Under the pieces are notes generated by a model. The model was not told the origin of the DNA. It saw nothing but the letters and a program-made list of their open reading frames with translations, and made no database searches. 29,500 bases of DNA from a virus, in the IMG/VR virus record IMGVR_UViG_3300027279_000008, positions 1 through 29,500 of that record, one strand, 5' to 3'. Shown piece after piece: positions 6,970 through 15,497 of the stretch. The translations under genes and the position numbers were made by a program. How positions within the stretch are numbered: the stretch's first letter is position 1; each line of letters opens with the position of its first letter.

Positions 6970-7508
6970 AAAAAAAATTTGTAAAAAATTATTACTACTT
7001 TATTGAATTTTTATCTAATATAGACAATCATTTGTATATAGCGGACATTACTTTTAAGCCACTGATGGAGCCTAATTTTCAAGTATTAAATCTAAAGAAA
7101 ATTGAAAGTACGGATATAGGACTAATATATCATTTTGAATACTTTACAGTCTTTGCTTCAAATGAAATATTAGAGGCTAATGTTAAATTAGACTATCCTA
7201 CTTTATTAATGGATGATAGAACAATGGAGGCTTATTTAAAAATTTCTGTTGATTTTTTATCTTTTCAAGAAATTTATTCAAGATTAGTCCTTCCAAAAAT
7301 TTGTCATGGCTTATATTATTATAATGAGCACGCCACACATTCTTTGATCTTAGATATTACAAATATATCAAGATGGCAAAAAATTTTTAGAATTTTTAAA
7401 AATGTGAAAAAAGGGCCACATTTATTGCATTTTTGTACAATTTTACATTACTATTATAAATACTATAATTTAAGGAAGGAGGAACTCAATGATACCAATT
7501 TACCTTAA
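6966..7508 (+). CDS. Hypothetical protein, 180 aa
   Basis: GGAGG within the 3' end of the preceding gene serves this ATG, with a four-base stop/start overlap. The protein is aromatic-rich, has no transmembrane segment, and contains a His/Tyr-rich stretch near 115-125 (HGLYYYNEHATHS) that could bind a metal but matches no motif I know. Its last 20 bases overlap the membrane-protein gene. Function unknown. Confidence 0.7.
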   Translation: MKKKFVKNYYYFIEFLSNIDNHLYIADITFKPLMEPNFQVLNLKKIESTDIGLIYHFEYFTVFASNEILEANVKLDYPTLLMDDRTMEAYLKISVDFLSFQEIYSRLVLPKICHGLYYYNEHATHSLILDITNISRWQKIFRIFKNVKKGPHLLHFCTILHYYYKYYNLRKEELNDTNLP

Positions 7509-7956
7509 ATTTTTATTGATTAAGTTTACTTATTACTTTTACACATTTTTCACAAAGGAATATAAGAATGCTGTAATGGCTAATATTAATCTTTTTCTAT
7601 TTACAATATCATTCTTTATATTGAAAAATCAATTGTTAAGTACAGTCTTTGCCACTTTAAGTGTATTTTTTGCTATAAAGATTTTAATCTTATGGATTTT
7701 AGATTTTATCTTAGATAAGCAATTCACAGTTGGCCTATATAAATATATGTCTTTAGGAGCTGATATATGGATTTTATTTATCTCAGTCTCAATGATTAAA
7801 GTACTGTTACAAGTATTAGAGCTTCCAGAAGAACAGAAAGAACTATTAGAAAAATCAAAAAGGCAATTAAGTGAGTCTATAGTAGATATGTATATTGAAT
7901 TCGCTCGCTTAATTTCTAAAGTTGTAGGTAAAGACGTCCTTCAAAGGAGATTATAA
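7489..7956 (+). CDS. Multi-pass membrane protein, 155 aa
   Basis: An AAGGAGG site directly upstream supports the ATG. Hydrophobic segments at about 33-46, 50-75 and 90-110 predict a small inner-membrane protein, followed by a charged helical C-terminal domain (about 112-155). Candidate roles are an early membrane-acting protein (superinfection exclusion, membrane anchoring of replication) or a holin-like protein. Its position among early genes and its long cytoplasm-like tail argue against a simple holin. No family recognised. Confidence 0.72.
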   Translation: MIPIYLKFLLIKFTYYFYTFFTKEYKNAVMANINLFLFTISFFILKNQLLSTVFATLSVFFAIKILILWILDFILDKQFTVGLYKYMSLGADIWILFISVSMIKVLLQVLELPEEQKELLEKSKRQLSESIVDMYIEFARLISKVVGKDVLQRRL

Positions 7957-8718
7957 ATGATTTTATTAGAAATCACAGGAAAAAAATACTTATCATTTTC
8001 TTTTATTAATCATTTTTTGTATGATAAGGAAGATTGGGCTCGGACTTATATTTATAAGGAAGAGCCTTCTTCCACTGTGACTAAGTTTTTAATTATTGGA
8101 AAATTAATCGAGCGTATATTTTATAGAGTAAAAGAATTTAATGATGGAGATCCAATTGTTCTAACAAAGCAATCTTTAGATTTTTTTCTTTGTGATTTAA
8201 TAGCCACAGAAAATTTAGATATTGGAAATGTATCTGTGACTTTTGATAGATCAAAATGGAATATAGAACGTATTGATTATGCTGATATGAAATTTATCCA
8301 AAGAGCAGTGGACTTCCTATTAGAGCATTTTAGAGATTCTAAATTAATTTATCAGTATAGATTACAAGTAGATTTTTTAGGATACCCTTTCATAGGATTT
8401 ATAGATTATATTAATGCTGATACTAATGAATTATATGAATTAAAAACATCTATTGGAAAATTTGACAATATAATGAATAAAAAATTTGAATATTACAAAA
8501 GACAAATCATATTGTATAATATGCTCGAATTTAAGTATAATTCTAAATTTTTCAATAAGTCACATTTGATTTTAGTGGCTAATGATAGAATTGAAAAAAT
8601 AGAAATTCACTTTGATAAAAATGAAATCAATGAAATTAGTACTTATTTTGAAAATACAATCAAAGAAATGGAGCAATATGTTTTAGATTTAATTCAAAAT
8701 AAAGGAGCGGCTGTATGA
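7957..8718 (+). CDS. RecB/Cas4-like PD-(D/E)XK nuclease
   Basis: The 253-residue protein shows the core of a PD-(D/E)XK nuclease: Asp150 in GFIDYI, then E161-L-K163 in YELKTS, then the RecB/Cas4-type Q-x3-Y motif at Gln183/Tyr187 (RQIILYN). Such enzymes degrade DNA ends in a metal-dependent way. In phages they serve as recombination exonucleases or process replication intermediates. The four cysteines of iron-sulfur Cas4 proteins are absent. AAAGGAG six bases upstream fixes the start, and the stop overlaps the small-terminase candidate (ATGA). Its position next to the terminase genes suggests a role in concatemer processing, which is inference. Confidence 0.78.
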   Translation: MILLEITGKKYLSFSFINHFLYDKEDWARTYIYKEEPSSTVTKFLIIGKLIERIFYRVKEFNDGDPIVLTKQSLDFFLCDLIATENLDIGNVSVTFDRSKWNIERIDYADMKFIQRAVDFLLEHFRDSKLIYQYRLQVDFLGYPFIGFIDYINADTNELYELKTSIGKFDNIMNKKFEYYKRQIILYNMLEFKYNSKFFNKSHLILVANDRIEKIEIHFDKNEINEISTYFENTIKEMEQYVLDLIQNKGAAV

Positions 8719-9080
8719 ATAAACAAGAGGCTAAAGAAATTTTTGAACTATTTAAAAAAGGACTATCTATTGAAGATGCGTTATTTTATTATTATAAAAA
8801 TAGAGAAAAAGCTCAACGAATAAGGATGGAATTCTATCAAGAATTAGTTGATTTACAAGAACTAGCGCTTATTGAAAGATATATAGAACTAAGAGATAAA
8901 TTAAGTGCTATTTCAGAATCAAGAGGAGATATGAGGGCCATTGCTTACGAATTAAATTTAATTGATAAATCAAAATTTGATGTAGAGACCTTACAAAGAG
9001 GCAGAGATAAATCTTTAGAAGATAAAATTAAGCTTCAAAGATTTTTATTAGAAGGAAAGTTGTATGGAGAGAACAAATAA
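8715..9080 (+). CDS. Probable terminase small subunit
   Basis: This 121-residue, strongly helical protein overlaps the large terminase gene by 17 bases. Its N-terminus has a helix-turn-helix-like stretch (about 3-30, around GLSIEDALFYYY) followed by a long charged helical region (35-120). This is the layout of TerS proteins, which recognise phage DNA and hand it to TerL. No conserved TerS signature was recognised, so the call rests on size, helical composition and position directly before TerL. Confidence 0.55.
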   Translation: MNKQEAKEIFELFKKGLSIEDALFYYYKNREKAQRIRMEFYQELVDLQELALIERYIELRDKLSAISESRGDMRAIAYELNLIDKSKFDVETLQRGRDKSLEDKIKLQRFLLEGKLYGENK

Positions 9081-10392
9081 GGCTATACAATTATTTAAGC
9101 AACAAAGAAAAGAATTTATTGCCCATTTAGTTCATACTCGTGATAGATATTTTCCTAATTTTCAATTTTTTAAGCCGCACAAACGATTTGTATTCGCTTT
9201 TTGTAGAGCTTTATTAACTCAACAACATCTCCTGATTAATTGTCCTCCAAGAATAGGAAAAACTGAAACTTTTAGATTATTAGTAATTGCAAGTCTAACC
9301 TTTCCTAATTTTAAAGATTTAAAAATTTTATATGTTTGTTATAGTGATGATTTAGCGGCTAATTTTAGTAATTTAATCAAAAGAGTGTTAGAAGAAGATT
9401 ATGAATTGATAGAAGGAAAAGGAAAACAAAATGAATTACAAATCGCCGCTACGAATAATTATTTATACTCAAGAGGAATAGGAGGCTCAATTACTGGTCG
9501 CGGCTTTGACATAATAATAATCGATGATTTATACAAAGGATGGGACGATGTTCGTAATCCAAAGTATACTCAAAAATTAATTGATTTCTATCAAGTTGGA
9601 TTAGTTACGAGATTAAATAATCCTCAATATGGAAGTATTTTTTGTATTATGACAAGATGGACTAAGCAAGATTTTTGTAATTATTTAGTTAAAGAACAGG
9701 ATTTCAAAAATATTAAAATTCCAGCTTTAAATAAAAATCAAGAAAGTAATTTTCATCCATTTAAAACTACGGAAGATTTTTTAAGAATTAAAGAACAAAT
9801 AGGAGCACTTGAATTTGAATCTTTATATCAGCAAAATCCATTAGAATCTATTGAGACTTATTTAACAAAAGAAGAATTAAATATAATAGATCCAGAAGAA
9901 GTGCCAGCTTCTCCAGATGTATCTTTTTGTATCATTGATACTACTTATAAAGCTAATTCTTCTTCAGACTTCTTTGCATTGATTTTATATTACAAAAAAG
10001 ACAATAAAATTTATTTAGTTGAAGCGCTACAAAAGAAATTAACAGCAAAAGAACAAGAAATTTTTATACTTGATTATCTCAAATCAAAGAATGTATATTA
10101 TGTATTTGTGGAAGAGGCAGGCCATGGAAATTATTTAATTCAAAAATACAAATTTCGTGGCCTTAAGCCTAAAAATAAAAATAAAGAAGGTCGATTTTTG
10201 GAGGCTATTCCAATTATAAAGCAAAAATTATATATTCCAAGAAATCAAAAGTTAATCATTGATTATTTAATTACATACCCTAATGTCCAAAATGACGACT
10301 TAATTGATTGTGTATCATATTTAGCACAAGTAGAGATAGCCTCTCCAAATAGGAAGGTAGTACTCAATAGAAGTATAGAGAACTTTTTATAA
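9064..10392 (+). CDS. terL: Terminase large subunit
   Basis: This is the packaging motor ATPase and nuclease. The Walker A is PPRIGKTE (61-68), and Walker B is a run of Ile ending in Asp154-Asp155. The RNase H-like nuclease half supplies Asp292 (FCIIDTTYK), Glu350 (VFVEE) and Asp411/Asp412/Asp415 (NDDLID). At 442 residues it is a normal, compact TerL. It is the last gene of the first unit, followed by palindromic terminator-like sequence. The portal follows after a 365-bp control region, so packaging and head genes are adjacent but separately promoted. Confidence 0.93.
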   Translation: MERTNKAIQLFKQQRKEFIAHLVHTRDRYFPNFQFFKPHKRFVFAFCRALLTQQHLLINCPPRIGKTETFRLLVIASLTFPNFKDLKILYVCYSDDLAANFSNLIKRVLEEDYELIEGKGKQNELQIAATNNYLYSRGIGGSITGRGFDIIIIDDLYKGWDDVRNPKYTQKLIDFYQVGLVTRLNNPQYGSIFCIMTRWTKQDFCNYLVKEQDFKNIKIPALNKNQESNFHPFKTTEDFLRIKEQIGALEFESLYQQNPLESIETYLTKEELNIIDPEEVPASPDVSFCIIDTTYKANSSSDFFALILYYKKDNKIYLVEALQKKLTAKEQEIFILDYLKSKNVYYVFVEEAGHGNYLIQKYKFRGLKPKNKNKEGRFLEAIPIIKQKLYIPRNQKLIIDYLITYPNVQNDDLIDCVSYLAQVEIASPNRKVVLNRSIENFL

Positions 10393-10442
10393 ATCCAATA
10401 TAGAAAGTTCTAAAGTGCCAAAGAAATAGTGTATTTAATCCT

Positions 10443-10509
10443 TAAAAAATTAGTTGGAAATTTGTGTGCATACAATGCACAAATTTTTCCATATATTTTT
10501 AGGCTATTT
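10443..10509. repeat. 67-bp direct repeat, copy R1, with long palindrome
   Basis: The palindrome at 10455-10491 has arms TGGAAATTTGTG...CAAATTTTTCCA. It is followed by TATATTTTTAGG, so on the + strand it resembles a rho-independent terminator for the terL unit. TTTTTAGGCTATT at 10496-10508 can also pair with AATAGCCTAAAAA at 10545-10557. The sequence is identical to copy R2. Confidence 0.85.
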
Positions 10510-10551
10510 ATTAGTCCATTCTACTTGATTAAACAATATAAAGGAATAGCC

Positions 10552-10618
10552 TAAAAAATTAGTTGGAAATTTGTGTGCATACAATGCACAAATTTTTCCA
10601 TATATTTTTAGGCTATTT
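10552..10618. repeat. 67-bp direct repeat, copy R2, with long palindrome
   Basis: Identical to R1 and 109 bp downstream; its palindrome lies at 10564-10600. Here the symmetry extends outward: AATAGCCTAAAAA (10545-10557) and TTTTTAGGCTATT (10605-10617) are perfect 13-bp outer arms, giving a ~73-bp interrupted dyad that could form a cruciform or a long RNA hairpin. Confidence 0.85.
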
Positions 10619-10705
10619 CTTTGGCCCTTTAATACTTTTTTGTCCTAAATACATAAAAAATTCCTAATATATTTTGATTTTTTTGAACATCGGATAAAAA
10701 AAGAG

Positions 10706-10734
10706 TAAACTTTTTTCCTTTTTTGTATTATAAT
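10706..10734 (+). promoter_or_regulatory. Promoter for the late (head-tail) unit
   Basis: A perfect TATAAT -10 (10729-10734) lies 17 bp downstream of a weak -35, TAAACT (10706-10711, 3/6). Initiation near 10741 would leave a leader of only about 17-29 bases before the portal start. A weak -35 with a perfect -10 suggests help from an activator or a phage-altered polymerase, which is inference. Confidence 0.5.
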
Positions 10735-10757
10735 ATATATATAGCGATAGAAAGGAA

Positions 10758-11894
10758 ATGGGCTTATACATGAATTTTTTTATATTTAGAAAGCCTAAAC
10801 AAGAGGAAATCCAGAAGAAAAGTATTACGGCCTCTTCAACTAACTTGATTAGAAAGATAGTAAGTCCTAAAATCACAGATTTTTGGGCTACTAGAAATAA
10901 ATTTTTAGAACTTTTAAATAATAACAATTTCTATGCTAATTTGGCTTTTAGGATTAGACAATCTTTTTTATCAAATGATTATATTGTAAGTGCTACTACT
11001 AATCAAGCTCAACAATTTATTGATCAAAATTTGCTAAACATTAAAGAATTAGTTTATTATTTAGAACGTGACGGCTTTGCTATTTATGATTTAAAAACTT
11101 CTACATTTATTGATATTTTCAATAAAAAAATAAAAAACATTGAGCGCTTAGACAATGGATTTTTTAACATTGAATTAGATTATAAAGAAAAGCTCAACAA
11201 TGTATATGTATTTTCTTATACATTAATTGGAAGGCTCTTACAAAATCAATTTGATTATACAGATCTACATAATTGTGTACCACTATTTGAACGATTAGAA
11301 CGGCTTGAAAGTATTTTAGCTATAATTACTGAGATTTTAGGACATCCAATTCAAATTTTCAGATTAACTGAATCTGATAGAGATAATTTGATTGAAGTAT
11401 TAGAAAATGGCCAATACAAATTAGGAGATGTACTTTTATTAGAAAAAGATTCTAATTATGAAATTAAATCAATTAAAGTTGAAAATGTACAAATTTTATT
11501 AGATCAAAAGTTAGAGATTTTAAAATTATTAAGTGCCACAATTGGACTTCCAATTTATCTTTTAGGCTATCCTGAATTGATGTCCAATAGAGCGACTGCT
11601 ACTGAAATGTTAGAACAAATTAGAGTTTCAACAAATCAAGAAGTATATTCTATAAAAAATAATTTGAAAGACTTTTATTATTGGCTGCTTAAAAATAATA
11701 GCATCATCATTGACTACAATGATTTAAAAATTAATTACAGAGTTGAGACTAAATATTTAATAGAAGAAAAAATGAATATTTTATTTAAATTGTATGAACT
11801 TGGCGCTATATCTTTGGAGACTTTTCTCTTTCATATTAATTCAATTGATATTAATGTAGAGCAAGAAATTAAAAAAATAGGAGAATCTTTATGA
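10758..11894 (+). CDS. Portal protein
   Basis: The 12-subunit ring of this protein sits at the capsid vertex through which DNA enters and leaves. The best evidence is the segment around residues 262-285, GLPIYLLGYPELMSNRAT, typical of portals (the iGiP..lLG...). It is followed by a helical region that contacts TerL or the head interior. At 378 residues it is on the short side. Start choice is uncertain: AAAGGA (10751-10756) is too close to the ATG at 10758 and rather far from the one at 10770, which would give a portal-like MNFFIF start. It overlaps the protease/scaffold gene by four bases. No C-terminal extra domain is seen. Confidence 0.82.
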   Translation: MGLYMNFFIFRKPKQEEIQKKSITASSTNLIRKIVSPKITDFWATRNKFLELLNNNNFYANLAFRIRQSFLSNDYIVSATTNQAQQFIDQNLLNIKELVYYLERDGFAIYDLKTSTFIDIFNKKIKNIERLDNGFFNIELDYKEKLNNVYVFSYTLIGRLLQNQFDYTDLHNCVPLFERLERLESILAIITEILGHPIQIFRLTESDRDNLIEVLENGQYKLGDVLLLEKDSNYEIKSIKVENVQILLDQKLEILKLLSATIGLPIYLLGYPELMSNRATATEMLEQIRVSTNQEVYSIKNNLKDFYYWLLKNNSIIIDYNDLKINYRVETKYLIEEKMNILFKLYELGAISLETFLFHINSIDINVEQEIKKIGESL

Positions 11895-12922
11895 AGTTTT
11901 ATGTGCCAATACTTCCATTTAGACGTTATATGAATTTTACGGATGAGAACACTTTAAAAACTATAAAAGTATTTGTAGATGAAACAATCTTAGATGAGAC
12001 TTATAGGCATAATCCAAAGCTTAAAGATATTTTAGTTTATACAGCTCATACTTATAATGAAGGAGTAAAAAGAAAAGTTATTGGAAGAGTATTAGATATT
12101 TTAGTGGCGACTAATAAGTTAAATCAAGAAAGAGAAGTCTTACTTTATGTTGATGTTCCTGAAGAGGATTTAAAAGAATTATTTGAAGATGGAAAAATTG
12201 AAATTACAGATTTAGTGGCTTCAGTTGAATTAAAAAATAATATAATTGATGGAGTAGCTATTAATATAAAAGGAAAATTTGAGCCACGTTATAAGAATGC
12301 TAACGCAATTAAAAATTTAAATAATTACTACAATATCAAAACATTAGAACAATTTTTATATAATGATTTAGCTTATATTGCAAGTAGTCCTACAAAACAG
12401 GAGAAAATTATGACTTTTGAAGAAGTTAAAGAATTTGTAAAAAATTACAATATAGATCCAATCCAATTATATGGAGAGGATTTATTTACTATTGAAATAG
12501 AAAACGATAAAATTCAAGTAAAATCTAAATATCCATCCGTTTCTTATACTTTATCCAAGAAATTCGAGGCCCTACAAAATGATAGAAGCATCTTACAATC
12601 TATGATTAAAGAGAAAGAAGAGCTTATTAATAAGTATAAATCTGAAATTAAGAGATATAAAGTGCCTGAAATTAAGAAAATCATAGAAGATAAGATCTAC
12701 AAGAATGGAAATGATGTAATTAAAAAAGTATATGAGCAAGAAAAAGATGTATTAGATATTTTAATGACTAATTTAATTGAATCTAAGTATGATGAGTCTA
12801 ATAAAGAAAGTCTAAATGTAATTTTAGAAGATGTATCTTCAACTTTACAAAAATTAAGTACAAAATATGAACAAGCTGAGAAAACTCAGCAACAAAATAA
12901 TGTTGAAAAAAAATACTTTTAA
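11891..12922 (+). CDS. Prohead protease-scaffold (DUF2213-like)
   Basis: The N-terminal half (about 35-135) resembles DUF2213-type phage head proteases: a His-containing segment (YTAHTYNEG, His53), a GRVLDILV strand, a VDVPEEDLKELFEDGK stretch and a VASVEL strand with Ser111. It would cleave capsid and scaffold proteins during maturation, but catalytic residues are not confidently assigned. The C-terminal half (174-343) is charged and coiled-coil-like (around 225-265), as in scaffolds. The position between portal and decoration/capsid genes matches the portal-DUF2213-DUF2190-capsid order known in other phages. An internal start at codon 174 would make the scaffold part separately. Confidence 0.68.
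   Translation: MKFYVPILPFRRYMNFTDENTLKTIKVFVDETILDETYRHNPKLKDILVYTAHTYNEGVKRKVIGRVLDILVATNKLNQEREVLLYVDVPEEDLKELFEDGKIEITDLVASVELKNNIIDGVAINIKGKFEPRYKNANAIKNLNNYYNIKTLEQFLYNDLAYIASSPTKQEKIMTFEEVKEFVKNYNIDPIQLYGEDLFTIEIENDKIQVKSKYPSVSYTLSKKFEALQNDRSILQSMIKEKEELINKYKSEIKRYKVPEIKKIIEDKIYKNGNDVIKKVYEQEKDVLDILMTNLIESKYDESNKESLNVILEDVSSTLQKLSTKYEQAEKTQQQNNVEKKYF
12410..12922 (+). CDS. Nested in-frame scaffold protein, 170 aa
   Basis: Within the protease-scaffold gene, CAGGAG (12398-12403) stands six bases before an in-frame ATG at 12410 (codon 174). This would yield only the coiled-coil C-terminal part, MTFEEVKEFVKNYNIDP onward. Phage lambda makes its scaffold Nu3 in the same way from within protease gene C. 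The spacing and quality of the site match the phage's genuine starts, but it has not been shown to be used. Confidence 0.62.
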   Translation: MTFEEVKEFVKNYNIDPIQLYGEDLFTIEIENDKIQVKSKYPSVSYTLSKKFEALQNDRSILQSMIKEKEELINKYKSEIKRYKVPEIKKIIEDKIYKNGNDVIKKVYEQEKDVLDILMTNLIESKYDESNKESLNVILEDVSSTLQKLSTKYEQAEKTQQQNNVEKKYF

Positions 12923-12937
12923 AAAGGAGGAACTTAT

Positions 12938-13264
12938 ATGGCAATTTTAAGAAGTGCTTTAAGTAGTGCAAAATTAATTAATTACGGATTAGCGGCTGAT
13001 GTGGCCAAAGGAGATGTACTACAAATCAATGATGTTGTTGGAATAGCCTTACAATCTGGAACAGTTGGAGAAGTTATTCCTGTAGTTATTGAGGCCGACA
13101 TAGTAGAATGGCCTTGCGATCTTGGTAATTATTCAGCTGGCGAGGCTGTATACTTAAATACTTCTACTAAAAAAGTTAATAAAGTTAATACAGGAATTCC
13201 AGTAGGCTATGTATATGAATCTAAGCAAAATGCTACAACAATTGATATTGTATTTAAACAATAG
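12938..13264 (+). CDS. Capsid decoration protein (DUF2190-like)
   Basis: This 108-residue protein shows the GDV-x-x-I-x-DVVGIAL ... VPVVIEAD ... AGEAVYLN ... IPVGYVYE pattern of DUF2190 proteins. These are small beta-rich proteins found before phage capsid genes and thought to bind the outside of the mature shell as cement. AAAAGGAGG before the ATG is one of the strongest sites in the window, consistent with a protein needed in hundreds of copies. It lies directly before the major capsid gene. Confidence 0.75.
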   Translation: MAILRSALSSAKLINYGLAADVAKGDVLQINDVVGIALQSGTVGEVIPVVIEADIVEWPCDLGNYSAGEAVYLNTSTKKVNKVNTGIPVGYVYESKQNATTIDIVFKQ

Positions 13265-13285
13265 GTAAATTAAGGAGGAATATTT

Positions 13286-14332
13286 ATGAACAGAATAAAT
13301 GAAATTTTTGAAGCTGGGTATAAGTTATATAATAAAGATAAGGCCTCAATCATTTTGGAGAATTTATTGTCTGAAAGTGAGCTAAACAGAAAAAAAGCTT
13401 TAATGAATGTAAAAAGTGCTTTTGTATTTCCATATTACCTAAAAAAATATAAGAAAGCTGGACTTGAATTATCTGCTTTCGTATCTGATAAAGATATTTA
13501 TGAATTTAAATTAGCCGTTAGTGAGGCTTTAGTTGAGGCTGAGGCTATTGATGATAGATTAGGAGTTCTATTTAGTGAAAGAGAAGTTCCTTTTGAAACA
13601 AGCACAGTTTCTACTCCAGTTATTGATGGAAAAGGAATTACTATAACAGATATCACAAAAGGAAATAGAATAAAATTCTCTAATATAACTGGCACTGAAG
13701 CTAAAATCAATATGATTGAATTAGCAACAGGAATTGAGGCTAAGATTGATTTATTAAGAAGTGGAAATTATGCCGCTTTCTTAGATATTCTACAATTACA
13801 TAGAGTAAAATTATTTAATAGCAAATATGAAAAATTAGGAAAATTAATTAAGCAAGTAGCTGAACAAAGAGCCTCTTCTGGAGATCAAGTATTATATGAT
13901 ACAACTGGCGCCACACCAACTGAAAAAGATATTAACACACTCAATGACGCTGTGATAAAATTAAAAAATGATAACAGAGATCTAGTTGGAAATATAACTG
14001 AGGCTGTATTGTTAATTCCATCTAATGCTCAATTATTACAAAGAGTAAGAGTAGCCTTAAATACAATTACTCCAATTCCTGGAATAACTTCTTCTGTATT
14101 TATTGGAACATATCCAATACAAGTAATTGATACTAATCAAATTGAATGGGATAACAATAATACGGCTTATTTAGTAGTTCCAGGATTATTTAATAAGTTG
14201 TATGTAGCAATTAATGATGATACAGCTGAAAGTTTAAATGTACAACATTTTACAGTAAGCTGGGCTACAAGAATTAAATTTGGCGCTGGTATACTAAATA
14301 AAAATCAAGTATTGAAAGTGAATTTCGCATAA
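13286..14332 (+). CDS. Major capsid protein
   Basis: The 348-residue product has the size and position of an HK97-fold shell protein: after portal, protease/scaffold and decoration genes, behind a strong AAGGAGG site. The C-terminal half contains typical shell-protein elements: VLLIPSNAQLLQRV, FIGTYPIQVIDTN, and a terminal FTVSWATRIKFGAGILN segment, as seen in DUF2184-like capsid proteins. The first ~70 residues may be an N-arm or a part removed during maturation, but no cleavage site can be placed. The family name is less certain than the role. Confidence 0.8.
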   Translation: MNRINEIFEAGYKLYNKDKASIILENLLSESELNRKKALMNVKSAFVFPYYLKKYKKAGLELSAFVSDKDIYEFKLAVSEALVEAEAIDDRLGVLFSEREVPFETSTVSTPVIDGKGITITDITKGNRIKFSNITGTEAKINMIELATGIEAKIDLLRSGNYAAFLDILQLHRVKLFNSKYEKLGKLIKQVAEQRASSGDQVLYDTTGATPTEKDINTLNDAVIKLKNDNRDLVGNITEAVLLIPSNAQLLQRVRVALNTITPIPGITSSVFIGTYPIQVIDTNQIEWDNNNTAYLVVPGLFNKLYVAINDDTAESLNVQHFTVSWATRIKFGAGILNKNQVLKVNFA

Positions 14333-14333
14333 T

Positions 14334-14855
14334 ATGAAAGTTGAAGAATTTAAGAGGCTTTTACAAAATTTAAATGCCGATATTTCTCAAATTTATAAAG
14401 GCAGTAGTAGTATTCAAAGAATTTCTGAATACGAATATACTACTGCCGATACTCTCTCTACCTCTGATTATTTACTCATTGATTCTATTGAATGGCCTCT
14501 TAAAATAACAGAAATTAATGGAAACATTTTAAAAGTAGCTCTAAATATTGAAACGACTTTGTTTCCAATTAATGATATTAAAGAATATTACTATGTAAAT
14601 TCTGATTATTATATATATGAATGGATCTTGTATAAAAAAGCCAAAGCAATTGAGAAGAATTATATAATTTCTTTAGAAGAGGCTTTTGAATTGATCCAAG
14701 ATGAGAGATATAAAGTAGCTTTGATTCATGGAATCAATGTTAAGTCTCCATTTATTGAAATTGATGGAGTGACTATCTCTAAAAGAAAGCATATTAATTA
14801 TTCTTTGCATGAAGAATATTTAAAGGATAAAGTATGGCACAAGTGGCTCTTTTAA
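14334..14855 (+). CDS. Probable head-tail connector (adaptor), 173 aa
   Basis: This gene starts one base after the capsid stop and lacks a clear ribosome binding site, so it is probably translated by coupling with the capsid gene. Its place right after the capsid gene is where the adaptor that binds under the portal is normally encoded. The sequence is mixed alpha/beta with an N-terminal helix and a charged C-terminus; no family recognised. It overlaps the next gene by 22 bases. Confidence 0.55.
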   Translation: MKVEEFKRLLQNLNADISQIYKGSSSIQRISEYEYTTADTLSTSDYLLIDSIEWPLKITEINGNILKVALNIETTLFPINDIKEYYYVNSDYYIYEWILYKKAKAIEKNYIISLEEAFELIQDERYKVALIHGINVKSPFIEIDGVTISKRKHINYSLHEEYLKDKVWHKWLF

Positions 14856-15133
14856 AGAAGTTAGTTGCAATTAATGAAATTACTAAAACAGCAACTGAAA
14901 AAACTCATTTGATTTTTATCTTAGATTATAAAGAAAGAAATGATCTCAAAACTCATTCTCTTTATAAATTTGAAGAACATGAATATTATAGAGAATTTCT
15001 CATTAATGTAGTAAGTGATAAAATAGAGCCACAATTAAAAGATTTTATAGTTTTTAATAATCATAAGTTTAAGATACTTTCTACAGAACGAACATTTGGA
15101 AAGCTTTTTAAGGTGATATGTGGCTATGACTAA
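14834..15133 (+). CDS. Probable head-closure (stopper) protein, 99 aa
   Basis: The small beta-rich protein ends with FIVFNNHKFKILSTERTFGKLFKVICGYD, a pattern resembling stopper proteins of the SPP1 gp16 type that close the portal channel. Position supports this: second gene after the capsid, before a completion protein. AAGGA seven bases upstream serves the ATG. The assignment depends mostly on gene order. Confidence 0.5.
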   Translation: MAQVALLKKLVAINEITKTATEKTHLIFILDYKERNDLKTHSLYKFEEHEYYREFLINVVSDKIEPQLKDFIVFNNHKFKILSTERTFGKLFKVICGYD

Positions 15134-15497
15134 ATTAAATAAAAATCAATTAAATGAAGTGGCAATAAAATTAAGATATTATTCTTTATTTGAAGCTCCT
15201 ACTCCTCCAATACTTACAGGAAAATTAAGGGCTTCTGATTTCCATGTAGTAGATGAGGCCACTCAATCTATTTATGTAGGACATCTAGTTCCTTATGCTA
15301 AAAGATGGCATGATGGAAGAGCCGTAGAATCCAAAGAAGAAAAAAGAAGCCCTACAGACTGGGTAAAAGGGCCCGTATCTAAACAAGCTGGAAATGTAGG
15401 AGATCATTGGATTGAGTCTAAAATACCTTTGATTTTAAAGGATATAGCCGAAAAGATAACTATAAATATTTTAAAAGAGGCCACTAAAAATGCATAA
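15126..15497 (+). CDS. HK97 gp10-like tail completion protein
   Basis: The 123-residue protein contains the segment VGHLVPYAKRWHDG (51-64), then SPTDWVKGP and VGDHWIESKI, typical of HK97 gp10-like/minor tail completion proteins that join heads to tails. The ATG at 15126 is preferred over a GTG at 15120 because AAGGTGAT (15110-15117) is eight bases away. It overlaps both neighbours by eight bases, as is normal in this module. Confidence 0.68.
   Translation: MTKLNKNQLNEVAIKLRYYSLFEAPTPPILTGKLRASDFHVVDEATQSIYVGHLVPYAKRWHDGRAVESKEEKRSPTDWVKGPVSKQAGNVGDHWIESKIPLILKDIAEKITINILKEATKNA

Larger units (their letters stand above)
10393..10757. other. Second control region between terL and portal
   Basis: No protein gene was found here. 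It contains a 67-bp exact direct repeat (10443-10509 and 10552-10618, offset 109 bp), each copy enclosing the long palindrome in reverse orientation to those at the left end. The 14-mer shared with 175-188 comes next, then an AT-rich stretch and a TATAAT promoter. It probably ends the early transcript and starts the late one. Confidence 0.8.

Noticed and set aside
10443-10618. CRISPR-like direct repeats
   Set aside because: Only two copies, each internally palindromic and long, with no spacer series or cas genes.
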